Shown here: piece after piece, positions 16,861 through 25,473 of the stretch
Layout of the letters: each line of letters opens with the position of its first letter
How positions within the stretch are numbered: the first letter of the stretch is position 1
NCBI GenBank assembly: GCA_964482515.1
Contig: CAYZXT010000017.1
Coordinates: 1 to 53,265 of the forward strand
Direction: 5' to 3'
Length of the DNA: 53,265 bases
Source: CAYZXT01 sp964482515
Lineage (GTDB): Bacteria; Elusimicrobiota; Elusimicrobia; FEN-1173
Translations under genes and position numbers: made by a program
Notes under the pieces: model-generated
Databases searched by the model: none
What the model saw: only the letters and a program-made list of their open reading frames with translations
What the model was told of the DNA's origin: nothing

Positions 16861-16880
16861 GGGTCCGTGAAGGATTAAAG

Positions 16881-18203
16881 TTACAGGCGGTTGGTCGCCA
16901 ACTCCGCCAGCGCGGAACGTTCGCCCTTGCTCAGCGTCATGTGGCCGGCCAGCGGCTCGGACTTGATGCTTTCGATGATGGACGAGAGGCCGTTGTGGGA
17001 CGCGTCGTTGTAGAAGTTGTCGATTTGGTAGATGTCGCCCGTGAATATGATCTTGGTGCCTTCGCCCACGCGGGTGATGATGGTCTTGGCCTCATGCGGC
17101 GTGAGGTTCTGGGCTTCGTCCACGAGGAAGAACTGGTTGGGGATGCTGCGGCCCCGGATATAGGTCAGGGCTTCAATCTCCATCAGGCCCTGTTCCACAA
17201 GCGCCTCGTATTTCGGTCCTTTGCGCTCGTTCCGTTCGCCCTTCGTGGTGTGCAGCAGGAATTCCAAATTGTCGAAGATCGGCGCCATCCACGGCCGAAG
17301 TTTTTCCTTGATCTCGCCGGGAAGGAAGCCGATGTCCCGCCCGATGGGAAAGATGGGACGGGAAACGAGCAGCCGCTGATAGCGCGACTCGTCGAGGGTC
17401 TTGGCCAGCCCCGCGGCCAACGCCAGGAGCGTCTTCCCGGTGCCCGCCTTGCCGGAGAGCGTCACCAGCGGGATCGTGTCGTCCAGCAGGAGGTGCAGGG
17501 CGAACTGTTGTTCCAGGTTGCGCGGGCGGATCCCCCAGACGGCAGGCGGAAGCGGCGGCAGCAAATGGACGTCGCCGCGTTTATGGATCCCCAGAGCGCT
17601 CTGGGAGGGATTGGTTTCGGACGTCAGGTGGACAAATTCGTTTTCCTGCAGGCTGTTCTTCGGCAGGTCCGAAGGCTTTATTTTCTTTTCCTGATAAAGA
17701 GTCTGGATGAGCGACTCCTGCACCGCGCAGCTTCGCCAGCCTTTATAAAGCCCCTCCACCTCGACCCGGTGCGTCTCGTAGTCCTCCGCCGTGATGCCCA
17801 GGGCGTTGGCCTTGATGCGCAGATTGACGTCCTTGGTGATGAAGACGACGGGATCACCCTTCTTGAATATGTAGTAGGCGGTGGAGAGGATCAAATTGTC
17901 GTAGCTTTCTTTCTTGAGGTAACCGGGCAGGCCCGTGGTGTGGTTGGTTTCCGTCCAAACCAGGATCCGTCCACCGTTGTCCAGCTTGACCCCCTTGGTC
18001 AAGTCTCCCTGGTGGCGCAGCTTGTCCAGATGGCGGGAGAGCTCGCGGGCGTTGCGGCCCGTATCGCCCATGTCCTTCTTGAAATCGTCGATTTCTTCGA
18101 TGACCCAGATGGGGATGACGACGGTGTTGTCCTGGAAATTGAAGATGGCGTTGGGATCGTAGAGAATGACGTTGGTGTCGAGAACGAAGTTTTTAACGGT
18201 CAT
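16881..18203 (-). CDS. PhoH family protein: PIN domain plus PhoH ATPase (YlaK type)
   Basis: The 440-residue protein joins an N-terminal PIN RNase domain (KNFVLDTNVILYDPNAI at the start, acidic residues in EEIDDFKKD and FITKDVNLRIKA) to a C-terminal PhoH P-loop ATPase. Walker A is GKAGTGKTLLALAAG near residue 250 and Walker B FFLVDEAQNL near 362. PhoH2-type proteins of this make-up unwind and cleave RNA in vitro. The frame is open to an ATG at 18218, but a TATAAT box occupies 18222-18217, so that codon would lie in the promoter. The ATG at 18203, with GGAG 9 nt before it, is preferred. Confidence 0.88.
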   Translation of the reverse strand: MTVKNFVLDTNVILYDPNAIFNFQDNTVVIPIWVIEEIDDFKKDMGDTGRNARELSRHLDKLRHQGDLTKGVKLDNGGRILVWTETNHTTGLPGYLKKESYDNLILSTAYYIFKKGDPVVFITKDVNLRIKANALGITAEDYETHRVEVEGLYKGWRSCAVQESLIQTLYQEKKIKPSDLPKNSLQENEFVHLTSETNPSQSALGIHKRGDVHLLPPLPPAVWGIRPRNLEQQFALHLLLDDTIPLVTLSGKAGTGKTLLALAAGLAKTLDESRYQRLLVSRPIFPIGRDIGFLPGEIKEKLRPWMAPIFDNLEFLLHTTKGERNERKGPKYEALVEQGLMEIEALTYIRGRSIPNQFFLVDEAQNLTPHEAKTIITRVGEGTKIIFTGDIYQIDNFYNDASHNGLSSIIESIKSEPLAGHMTLSKGERSALAELATNRL

Positions 18204-18216
18204 AGAGGTCATCTCC

Positions 18217-18222
18217 ATTATA
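18217..18222 (-). promoter_or_regulatory. -10 box of the phoH-like gene
   Basis: A consensus TATAAT on the minus strand overlaps the first possible ATG of the frame. The next in-frame ATGs are at 18212 and 18203. No good -35 box is visible. Confidence 0.4.
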
Positions 18223-18270
18223 CATATTTATTCGAAAAATACTTTTTACGGCACCCCCACCTTCTAAAAT

Positions 18271-18984
18271 CTACTGATGACATTCGACGCCCTTCACGGA
18301 TATCTCTATGAACGCTTTCTTGACCGTATCGATCCTCCAGGCCTTCAACGGCTTGAGGACCTCGCCCTTCTCGTCCATCTCCTGTACGATGACGTAGAGA
18401 TCGTCAAAGGGATGCTCCGCGGAAATGCATCCGGAGAGCATATCGCGCTGCATGTAGTGGAACGGCGGGATCACCAGGACGTCGCGCGACTTGGACTGTA
18501 ATTTCGGCAGCCGGCCGACGATCTCGTTGAGCCAAACCATCAGGACGTTCCCGTGCCAGACGATATGGTCCAGCCCGAAATTCGGATAATGCCTCAAAAC
18601 CTGACCGCCGAAATATTCCGTCCCCTTGGGAAAAGGCGGCGACTTAATCCCGACAAACCCTTTTTTCAACCGCGCCTCGATTTCCGGCTTGACGGTCACC
18701 TCCAAGTTTCCCCCGAACACCCAGCCGGCCATCCCCCCCGGCGCGGCGATCTGGTACCAATCGTCCCGGACGCGGCCGACCTTGGTGGTGAAGGAGCTTT
18801 GCTGGAGGACGGCGATGGGCACGTCCTTCGGCATGTGGCCCATGGTTTTAGCCGAGGGATGCGGCGCGTTCCGTATGACGGTGCGGGAGGCCCTCGAAAG
18901 GGCCTGAAGGTTGGATTCCGCCGGCGAAGCGGACGGGATGACGACCAATGCGGCGATAAAAAAACACCAGCGATTATTCACCAT
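18271..18984 (-). CDS. Secreted SH3b-domain protein of unknown function
   Basis: A 237-residue protein with a signal peptide at residues 1-22 (hydrophobic FFIAALVVIPSASPAES). A bacterial SH3-like domain spans about 30-95, ending in WYQIAAPGGMAGWVFGGNLE, the usual SH3b strand pattern. The remainder (about 100-237) is unassigned and contains SGCISAEHPFDDLYVIVQE. SH3b domains in exported proteins usually bind cell wall or mediate protein contacts. GGGGGAG lies directly before the ATG. A clear promoter lies upstream (19038-19010). The gene is convergent with none and precedes phoH, separated by about 67 nt. Function unknown. Confidence 0.8.
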   Translation of the reverse strand: MVNNRWCFFIAALVVIPSASPAESNLQALSRASRTVIRNAPHPSAKTMGHMPKDVPIAVLQQSSFTTKVGRVRDDWYQIAAPGGMAGWVFGGNLEVTVKPEIEARLKKGFVGIKSPPFPKGTEYFGGQVLRHYPNFGLDHIVWHGNVLMVWLNEIVGRLPKLQSKSRDVLVIPPFHYMQRDMLSGCISAEHPFDDLYVIVQEMDEKGEVLKPLKAWRIDTVKKAFIEISVKGVECHQ

Positions 18985-19009
18985 GCTCCCCCGGATCCTC
19001 TACGCTTAA

Positions 19010-19038
19010 ATCTTATCTGCAGAAGCGAAGAGTTTCAA
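19010..19038 (-). promoter_or_regulatory. Sigma70-type promoter of the SH3b protein gene
   Basis: Minus-strand TTGAAA (19038-19033) and TAAGAT (19015-19010) are exactly 17 nt apart. The start codon is about 25 nt downstream with a Shine-Dalgarno sequence, so this message has a conventional leader. Confidence 0.65.
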
Positions 19039-19088
19039 TGCGCTTATGATTTATTTAGTAAAATTTTTCATCGTCACGGGAGAAAATC

Positions 19089-20267
19089 ATGAAATGGGCC
19101 GCCAGTTTATCGGAACAGACGTCGCTCGAGAAAGCCGTCAAGGAATGCGCCTCAGCCATCAAAAAAAGCCTGGCCGGCGCGGAGCCGGACATGCTGTGCG
19201 CGTTCATCTCCCAGTCTTTCGCCGAGCGCTATAAGGAAGCCGCCGAGCTCATCCGGGCGGAGCTCCCCGCCAAGACCTTCATCGGCTGCTCCGCCGGCGG
19301 CGTCATCGGCGCGGGCCGCGAAGTGGAAAACCGTCCGGCCCTCAGCCTGACGGCCGCCGTCCTTCCCGGCGTCGACATCAAACCTTTCGTCGTCCAGGAC
19401 GAGGATCTCCCCGACATGGACGCTTCGCCCCGCGCGTGGGAAACCATCGTCGGCGTGAAAGCCATGGAGAGCCCCCAGTTCATCCTGCTGACCGATCCCT
19501 ATTCATTCCGCGCGGACAGCTTCATCGTCGGCCTGGACTACGCCTTTCCCAAGGCCGTAAAGGTGGGAGGCCTCGCCTCGGGCGCCCAGGCCCCCGGAGA
19601 CAACGCGCTCTTTTTGGATAACCTTTGCCTGCGGTCGGGACTGGTCGGGTTGGCGCTGCTGGGCGACGTGGCGGTGGACACCATCGTGGCCCAGGGCTGC
19701 CGGCCCATCGGCCCGCCGCTCACGATCACGGACTGCGAACAGAACATCCTGCTGGGCGTGAACGGGAAGCCGCCGCTCCACATGTTGCAGGCCATCGTGG
19801 ACGAACTGCCGGACTCGGACCGCGAGCTCGTGCCCCATTCCCTTTTCATCGGCCTCGCCATGGACCCGCATAAGGAGAAACAAGAGCGCGGCGATTTCCT
19901 GATCCGCAACATCGTCGGCGCGGACGGACAGAAGGGAATCCTGGCCATCGGCGCACTGCTGCGACGCGGGCAAACCATGCAGTTCCACCTCCGGGACGCC
20001 AAGACCTCGGAAGACGACCTGCGCCACCTGCTTGGCCGCTACGAACCCATGAAAGACAAGGCGCGGGGAGCCCTGCTTTTTTCCTGCATGGGGCGGGGCG
20101 AATATCTCTACGGCCGGCCGGACCACGATTCGCGCCTCTTCCAGTCGGCGGTCGGCGCCGTGCCGCTGGGCGGCTTTTTCTGCAACGGCGAGATCGGCCC
20201 GGTGTCGGGCACCACCTATCTGCACGGCTATACCAGCTGCTTCGGCCTCTTCCGGCCCAAAAGTTGA
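19089..20267 (+). CDS. FIST-domain sensory protein
   Basis: A stand-alone FIST N plus FIST C protein of 392 residues, cytosolic. The FIST N part (about 30-215) shows FIGCSAGGVIG near 60 and VGGLASGAQ near 157. The FIST C part (about 220-375) shows GALLFSCMGRG near 318 and VPLGGFFCNGEIGPVSG near 357. FIST domains are thought to bind small ligands such as amino acids and often sit next to kinases or GGDEF proteins. Here no output domain is attached. GGGAG lies 7 nt before the ATG. The HEAT-repeat gene follows after 18 nt, so the two are probably one transcription unit. Confidence 0.9.
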   Translation: MKWAASLSEQTSLEKAVKECASAIKKSLAGAEPDMLCAFISQSFAERYKEAAELIRAELPAKTFIGCSAGGVIGAGREVENRPALSLTAAVLPGVDIKPFVVQDEDLPDMDASPRAWETIVGVKAMESPQFILLTDPYSFRADSFIVGLDYAFPKAVKVGGLASGAQAPGDNALFLDNLCLRSGLVGLALLGDVAVDTIVAQGCRPIGPPLTITDCEQNILLGVNGKPPLHMLQAIVDELPDSDRELVPHSLFIGLAMDPHKEKQERGDFLIRNIVGADGQKGILAIGALLRRGQTMQFHLRDAKTSEDDLRHLLGRYEPMKDKARGALLFSCMGRGEYLYGRPDHDSRLFQSAVGAVPLGGFFCNGEIGPVSGTTYLHGYTSCFGLFRPKS

Positions 20268-20285
20268 TCGATAGAGGATAACGCC

Positions 20286-22433
20286 ATGAGCGAAGCCAAA
20301 CTTCCCCTCACCATCCGCGCGGCCGTCGTCAACCAACGCATCTATCCGCCGGGAAGCCCCATCGTGGAACGCTCCGTCGCCCAAATCATGGACGCGCTCA
20401 AACCCCTTTTCGGCCCCGCCGGGAAAATCACCATCACGGCGCGCCAGGGCAGGATGCTCGTGAACGGGAACGAAACCCCGGAAGGCGACAGCCTCTGCTC
20501 CTATTTTGAGGAACACGGGATGCAAAGCCTTTCCATATTGCCGGAGGTTTCCACGGCGGAGATCGGCCAGCTCATCCTCCTCCTCAGCAAAAAGAAACTG
20601 GCGGAGGGCGATCCCCGGGATTGGCTGCAGGCCCAGAAAGTCGTCCACATCACCCTGGAGAAATCCACTTTCGTGGAGATCATGGAAGGCGAGATGGTGA
20701 TCAAGCGCGTGGACCAGCTTTTCGACGGGATCACCAGCTTCACCGGCCTGTCCAGCTCGCTGCGCGAGGCGTTCTCCATGATGGAGAAGATGCCGGACGA
20801 GCGGGAGCGCAGCGAAGTGAAGGAGCACATGGCCCGCAAAGTGGCCACGCTCCAGCCCGACGTTATCCGCGACCTTTTCGAAAACGAACTGCCCAAGCAG
20901 GTCGAGGAGTCCGGCCTCAAGGCCATGGTGACCAATACCCTTTCCCAGGAGAAAATCCAGGACATCTTCAGCGAAATCGGCAACTGGTACCGGCAGATCC
21001 GCTCACAAAGCGGCTCGGAGATGGAGGCCGTGGAAAACCTGGGCAAGCTCAAGTCTTTCCTCAACAAACTGCTCAGCAGCGCCAACAGCAAGAAAGTCCC
21101 CTTCGCCCTCTACGAGGAGCTCCTCCAGAACGGCCTCCTGGATGAAATCCCCCCCGACATCGAAAAAAAATCCGACGGTGAATCGCTGGCCCACCACGTC
21201 GACCACATGCTGGAGGGACCGGCGTCCTCCCTGCTGGAGCAGCCGCTGCGCGAGCAGCTCCCCGCGCTGCTGAAGAAACTGAGCGCCGTCGGCTTGGACG
21301 ACATGGCCAGCAAACTCCTCAAAAAGCTCGTGGAGAATTTCCAGGAAGGCACGCCGCTCGTCAGGCAGGTGGCCGTGAAGACGTCCCGGCAGCTGATGGA
21401 CATCCTCTGGACGAACCGCAACGAAGCCGGCGGCAGCCTGCTGCTCTCCGCGACGCTGCGCCTCGCCGAAAACGAGAGGCTGGCGGACGTGTACCAGGAG
21501 GCCGTCGACGCCCTGACCACCATCGTGGGGCATTTCATCCTCAACGAACGTTTCCCCGAGGCCGCTCAGATCCTGGGGCTCATCCGCCGCCACGCCAACG
21601 AACAGAACGAACTGGCACCGAAGCGGACGGCCCAGGCCCGACAGGCGCTTGAAAAGATCGCGGACATCACCGCCGACGTCCTCATGGAATTCCTCATGTC
21701 CGATGAACCGGTGCTCAAGGAATCCGCGCAAAAGATACTGTCGTTGCTGGAGGAAGGCGCCGCACCCTGCCTCGTCCGCGTTTTAAAGCGCTCCGAGAAC
21801 CCGCGCCAGCGGCGCCAGGCCGCGGACATCCTCAAGCTCATCGGAGAGCCCGCCAAGAAATGGGTGGTCGCGGAAGTCCACGTCGGCAATTCCACGGATT
21901 CCCTGCTCCGCGTCCTGAGCGTGCTCGACGATTTCCTATCTCCGGAACTGGCGTCCCGCTTCGAAGCTATGGCCCATTTCCCGGACGTGGCGGTGCGCCG
22001 CCGCATGGTCCAGCTGCTCGCGAAGATCCCCGGCGCCGGCGCGCCCGTGGCGCTGCGTTTCCTGGACGACCCGGACGAATCCATCCAACTTGAAGCGATC
22101 CGCGCCGCGGGAGAGGGAAAGAACCGCGAAGCTGTCCAGAAACTCGCGGACTTTTTGCGCGAGGGCTCCACGCGCCGGCTGGAAGAGACCTGCCTGGCCC
22201 TGGGCCAGATCGGCGACGAGCGCGCCGTCCCCGGCCTCGCCGACATCCTGGAACCCAAGTCTTCGGGGCTCTTCAAACGCAAAGCCGCGCCGGAGGAAAC
22301 CGTCCGCGTCCGCGCGGCCTGGGCGCTCTCCCAGATCCCCGGAAAACCGTCGAGGGAAATCCTCGCCCGCATCGCCAACGACGCCAACCTTCAAATCCAA
22401 TCCATCGCGCGCCAGGCCCTGGCCTCGTCGTGA
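20286..22433 (+). CDS. HEAT-repeat protein
   Basis: A 715-residue, mostly alpha-helical, leucine-rich soluble protein with no signal peptide. The first 130 residues form an alpha/beta region (ITITARQGRMLVNGNETP). The middle is helical. From about residue 440 there is a HEAT/PBS-lyase-like repeat array, clearest in ALRFLDDPDESIQLEAIRA, CLALGQIGDERAVPGLADIL and VRAAWALSQIP. Such arrays act as scaffolds for protein contacts. It directly follows the FIST gene, which makes a FIST-HEAT complex a reasonable guess, but nothing in the sequence proves it. The TPR gene follows 10 nt downstream. Confidence 0.8.
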   Translation: MSEAKLPLTIRAAVVNQRIYPPGSPIVERSVAQIMDALKPLFGPAGKITITARQGRMLVNGNETPEGDSLCSYFEEHGMQSLSILPEVSTAEIGQLILLLSKKKLAEGDPRDWLQAQKVVHITLEKSTFVEIMEGEMVIKRVDQLFDGITSFTGLSSSLREAFSMMEKMPDERERSEVKEHMARKVATLQPDVIRDLFENELPKQVEESGLKAMVTNTLSQEKIQDIFSEIGNWYRQIRSQSGSEMEAVENLGKLKSFLNKLLSSANSKKVPFALYEELLQNGLLDEIPPDIEKKSDGESLAHHVDHMLEGPASSLLEQPLREQLPALLKKLSAVGLDDMASKLLKKLVENFQEGTPLVRQVAVKTSRQLMDILWTNRNEAGGSLLLSATLRLAENERLADVYQEAVDALTTIVGHFILNERFPEAAQILGLIRRHANEQNELAPKRTAQARQALEKIADITADVLMEFLMSDEPVLKESAQKILSLLEEGAAPCLVRVLKRSENPRQRRQAADILKLIGEPAKKWVVAEVHVGNSTDSLLRVLSVLDDFLSPELASRFEAMAHFPDVAVRRRMVQLLAKIPGAGAPVALRFLDDPDESIQLEAIRAAGEGKNREAVQKLADFLREGSTRRLEETCLALGQIGDERAVPGLADILEPKSSGLFKRKAAPEETVRVRAAWALSQIPGKPSREILARIANDANLQIQSIARQALASS

Positions 22434-22443
22434 GGACCCTCCC

Positions 22444-23631
22444 GTGAAACCAATTCGGGGAAGCTTCACCCGCGCCGCCCTGTCCGTCACGATAGCGATC
22501 GCGACGCTCCTATCGTCCATCCACGGCCCGGCCCGCGCCGGAGAAACGCCCGCCGGCATCACCGCCGACAAGCAGGTGGAGGACGAACTGCAGGCCGGTC
22601 TGCGCGCGCTCTATAACCTGGACTACGACAGCTCCCGACGGCACTTTCAGGCCGTCGTGGACAAAGATCCCGACAACCCCATAGGCCCCTACGCCCTCAC
22701 CACCACGACTTGGTGGGAACTGACCAACGAGTACGACGAGAAAAACCCGGACCTGGAAAAGGATTTCATAACGGCCGCCGACCGAACGGCCCAGGCGGCT
22801 CGGGCCGCCATCAAGAAAGGCGACCCGTCGGGAGAAGCCCACCTTTGCCTCGGCGGCGCGCTCGGGCTGAAAAGCCGGTGGGAGGCCATCCAGGGACACT
22901 GGTTCAAGGCCTACCGCGACGGGAAAACGGCCTACAACGCCCAGGCGAAGGCCATCGAGATCAACCCGGAGATGTACGACGCCTACCTCGGCGTGGGGAT
23001 TTTCCATTACTACACGGCCACGCTGCCGTCGGTCATCAAGCTCCTGGCGCGGTTGATGATCGCCCGGGGCGACAAGGAACGGGGCCTCCGGGAGATCAAG
23101 CTGGCCATGAACAAGGGACATTTCTCCCGCACCCCGGCCAAGCTGTTCCTGATCGGCATCTACGTGAACAACGAAAAAGACTTCGCGGCGGCGCGGGAAC
23201 TCCTGCAAGAAGCGCGAAGGGAGTTTCCCCACAGCTCCTTCTTCCACCTTTTGGAGATGATGACGTTGGACAGCGACAGGGACTGGCCCGCGCTCAACTC
23301 CGCGGCCCGGGACTACGTCGCCCGCATCGAGCGGGGCGAACCCTCCTACCGGAAAACCTACCTCCACCGCGGTTATTTCCTCCTCGGCAACAGCCTGCTG
23401 GGCCAGGGCGAAGCGGCGAAGGCGTTGGACACCTATGACCGCATCCTCGCCGAATTCAATTTCGAGGACCGCTGGATCAGCCTGACGTACCTAAACCGCG
23501 GAAAGGCCCACGACGCGCTGGGCGATCGCGACAAAGCGTTGGCGGATTATCGCGCCGTCCTGAAACGGCGCGACGTCTGGCAGCTGCACGACCAAGCCAA
23601 GGAACTGATCACCAAACCCTACAAACCATAA
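22444..23631 (+). CDS. Secreted tetratricopeptide-repeat protein
   Basis: A 395-residue exported protein. It has a signal peptide (residues 1-32, hydrophobic ALSVTIAIATLLSS, cleavage near ARAGE) followed by TPR-like helical hairpins, for example LYNLDYDSSRRHFQAVVDKD (about 55-74), AARELLQEARREFPHS (about 258) and LGQGEAAKALDTYDRILAEF (about 320). The frame is open far upstream inside the HEAT gene, but GTG at 22444, with GAGGA 8 nt before it, gives the only start with an export signal. It likely works in the periplasm or at the cell surface, together with the secreted hydrolase 6 nt downstream. The partner is unknown. Confidence 0.82.
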   Translation: MKPIRGSFTRAALSVTIAIATLLSSIHGPARAGETPAGITADKQVEDELQAGLRALYNLDYDSSRRHFQAVVDKDPDNPIGPYALTTTTWWELTNEYDEKNPDLEKDFITAADRTAQAARAAIKKGDPSGEAHLCLGGALGLKSRWEAIQGHWFKAYRDGKTAYNAQAKAIEINPEMYDAYLGVGIFHYYTATLPSVIKLLARLMIARGDKERGLREIKLAMNKGHFSRTPAKLFLIGIYVNNEKDFAAARELLQEARREFPHSSFFHLLEMMTLDSDRDWPALNSAARDYVARIERGEPSYRKTYLHRGYFLLGNSLLGQGEAAKALDTYDRILAEFNFEDRWISLTYLNRGKAHDALGDRDKALADYRAVLKRRDVWQLHDQAKELITKPYKP

Positions 23632-23637
23632 CCGCCC

Positions 23638-24441
23638 ATGAGAAATGCCCGCGCTTTAACGTTTGTCCTTTTCTGCGCTCTGGCGCCGTCGATCGCGCGC
23701 CACGCCGGCGCCGCCCCCTCGCCGAAAACCAACACATTGAATATTTCCCCCTCGGAACCCGTCCGCATCAAACTTTCCGACGGCCTGGCTCTCTTCGGCG
23801 AATATCGCGAGCCGAAAAAGAAATCCGCGCCGGTGCTTATGATGCTGCACGGCCTGGGGAGCAGCCACGGGGAATGGCGGTCTCTCGCGGAAGCGGCCTC
23901 CCGACGCGGATGGGGATCCATCGGCATCGATTTGCGCGGGCACGGCGAAAGCCAGAGGAAGGGGGCGGAGACGGTCTATTACAAGAACCCACAGCATGCG
24001 CAGGACGCGAAATTCTGGCAGGGAATGATCGGGGACACGGTCGAAGCGGCGAAATGGCTGGAGAACAACAAGGGGATCGAACCAACGCGTTTGGTGCTGG
24101 TGGGCGCCAGCGTGGGCGCCAATATATCATTGAGCGCGGCCGTCGCGATGCGGAAAATCCCGTCGATCGTCCTGCTTTCGCCGGGATATGTCTATGCGGG
24201 GATATCCACCGTGCCCGCCATGAAACAGTGGCGCGGCCCGGCGCTTCTCATCGCGTCCCGGCCGGACGCCTACGCGGCCCAGTCGGTGAAATTATTGCAA
24301 GAAGCGAGCCCGGCGAAGGACAAGCTCACCATTTGGATTTCCGATAGGGCCGGGCCGCAGGGCGCCCACGGCGTCCAGCTATTCGACGGGAAGATGGAAG
24401 AGCAGGTTTTGGATTGGATCAACAAGGCTTACGCGCATTAA
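23638..24441 (+). CDS. Secreted alpha/beta hydrolase
   Basis: A 267-residue exported serine hydrolase of the dienelactone-hydrolase/lysophospholipase type. The signal peptide spans residues 1-25 (LTFVLFCALAPSIARHAGA). MMLHGLGSSHGEW near 64-76 supplies the oxyanion-hole HG, the nucleophile Ser lies in VGASVGANISL (about residue 160), the acid is probably Asp in ASRPDAYAAQS (about 215), and the catalytic His lies in GAHGVQLFDG (about 243). Substrate unknown: esters of lipids or wall polymers are plausible. It begins 6 nt after the TPR gene and has no clear Shine-Dalgarno sequence. Its TAA overlaps that of the convergent next gene in a shared TTAA. Confidence 0.85.
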   Translation: MRNARALTFVLFCALAPSIARHAGAAPSPKTNTLNISPSEPVRIKLSDGLALFGEYREPKKKSAPVLMMLHGLGSSHGEWRSLAEAASRRGWGSIGIDLRGHGESQRKGAETVYYKNPQHAQDAKFWQGMIGDTVEAAKWLENNKGIEPTRLVLVGASVGANISLSAAVAMRKIPSIVLLSPGYVYAGISTVPAMKQWRGPALLIASRPDAYAAQSVKLLQEASPAKDKLTIWISDRAGPQGAHGVQLFDGKMEEQVLDWINKAYAH

Positions 24442-25403
24442 AACCCGTTCCAGATTTTTTTCCACCACGAAGGCGAATCCAATTTCTGGACCCGCAGGCG
24501 ATCGGTGGATTTCATCCGGGCCAGGCCCAAGATGCCGGAAGAAAGCCTGACCTGGAACGAAAGCATATCGCCTTCCGAACGGCATTCCTCCACAGGCGCG
24601 GGCAGGGACTTCAATCCTTCCCCCTGCCTTCCGCCCAGAAGCTTCGAGAGGTACTGGGCGATGTCCCGCTCGTCCGTGATCATCGCGAAAACGGAATCGC
24701 CCACCTGAACGTCCGACGCCGGGACTCCCGCCGCGTTTTCCTCCAAATCCACGCGAAGGCTGACGCTTCCGCCCTGTCCCTGTTCGTTCAGTAGATCCGA
24801 CCCGGAGGACGGGGCCGGCCCCCCTCCCGCCGTCGGCAACCTCTTAAACTGGTCCAAATTCAATTCCTGCAGGGACGTCTCCAGGGAAATGCGTTGACCG
24901 GAAAAAAGGTTCTCCAGCGCGGCATTCAAGCGTTCTCGCAACTTGGATTCATCGCCGGGGCGGAGGTCGTCGAAGAAACCGTCGCCGTCGGTTTTCTCCA
25001 AGCGGTCCACCATCGACCGTTCCAAATCCTGCGTCATCTGCTGAAGCGTCCCTTCCCAGAGGCGGAAGGTATAGAGGCGGCGCTCGAAATCGTACCAGTC
25101 CAGGCTCAGCGGCGTCTCGAAGATCGCCGGGTTGTAGGAGACCACCGCCCGCCCGCGGAAAAGCGCTCGCCGCTTCACGTCCGCGATCAAGATGAGCAGC
25201 CCGTAGAGGTTTTTTTCGGGGATAGAGAACTTCCCGCGCACCACCACGATGTTGCGCAGCAGGGTGCCAATGGTGCGGATGGCCTTTTCCAGGTCGTAGC
25301 CGGCGGACGTCATGGCGAGTTCCGCCTGCCCCTGGTCGCAGCCGGTCTCTTCCATGAGCAGATGGATTTTATCCTGAATGATTGCTTCGCGGTTGGGCGT
25401 CAT
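24438..25403 (-). CDS. Conserved-looking hypothetical protein with UBA/TS-N-like N-terminus
   Basis: I do not recognise this protein as a named family. The 321-residue product (ATG 25403) opens with a three-helix segment, residues 8-45, that reads like a UBA or EF-Ts N-terminal domain: KIHLLMEETGCDQGQAELA and then LEKAIRTIG. The middle (about 50-150) is mixed alpha/beta. A Gly/Ser-rich stretch lies near 205-225 and a final domain at about 230-321. No signal peptide or membrane segment is present. A GTG at 25424 is an alternative start, but it abuts a TAAAAT -10-like box. Last gene of the dprA-topA-xerC string, about 70 nt after xerC. Confidence 0.6.
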   Translation of the reverse strand: MTPNREAIIQDKIHLLMEETGCDQGQAELAMTSAGYDLEKAIRTIGTLLRNIVVVRGKFSIPEKNLYGLLILIADVKRRALFRGRAVVSYNPAIFETPLSLDWYDFERRLYTFRLWEGTLQQMTQDLERSMVDRLEKTDGDGFFDDLRPGDESKLRERLNAALENLFSGQRISLETSLQELNLDQFKRLPTAGGGPAPSSGSDLLNEQGQGGSVSLRVDLEENAAGVPASDVQVGDSVFAMITDERDIAQYLSKLLGGRQGEGLKSLPAPVEECRSEGDMLSFQVRLSSGILGLARMKSTDRLRVQKLDSPSWWKKIWNGF

Positions 25404-25473
25404 GGGGTTTTGAAATAGGGGCACATTTTAGCAAAAGAAACCGCCCCCCGCTCGGCGGAGGCGCGTCCGGCTT

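Noticed and set aside
22090..22443. Upstream extension of the TPR-protein frame
   Set aside because: It lies within the HEAT gene; GTG 22444 supplies a ribosome site and a signal peptide.
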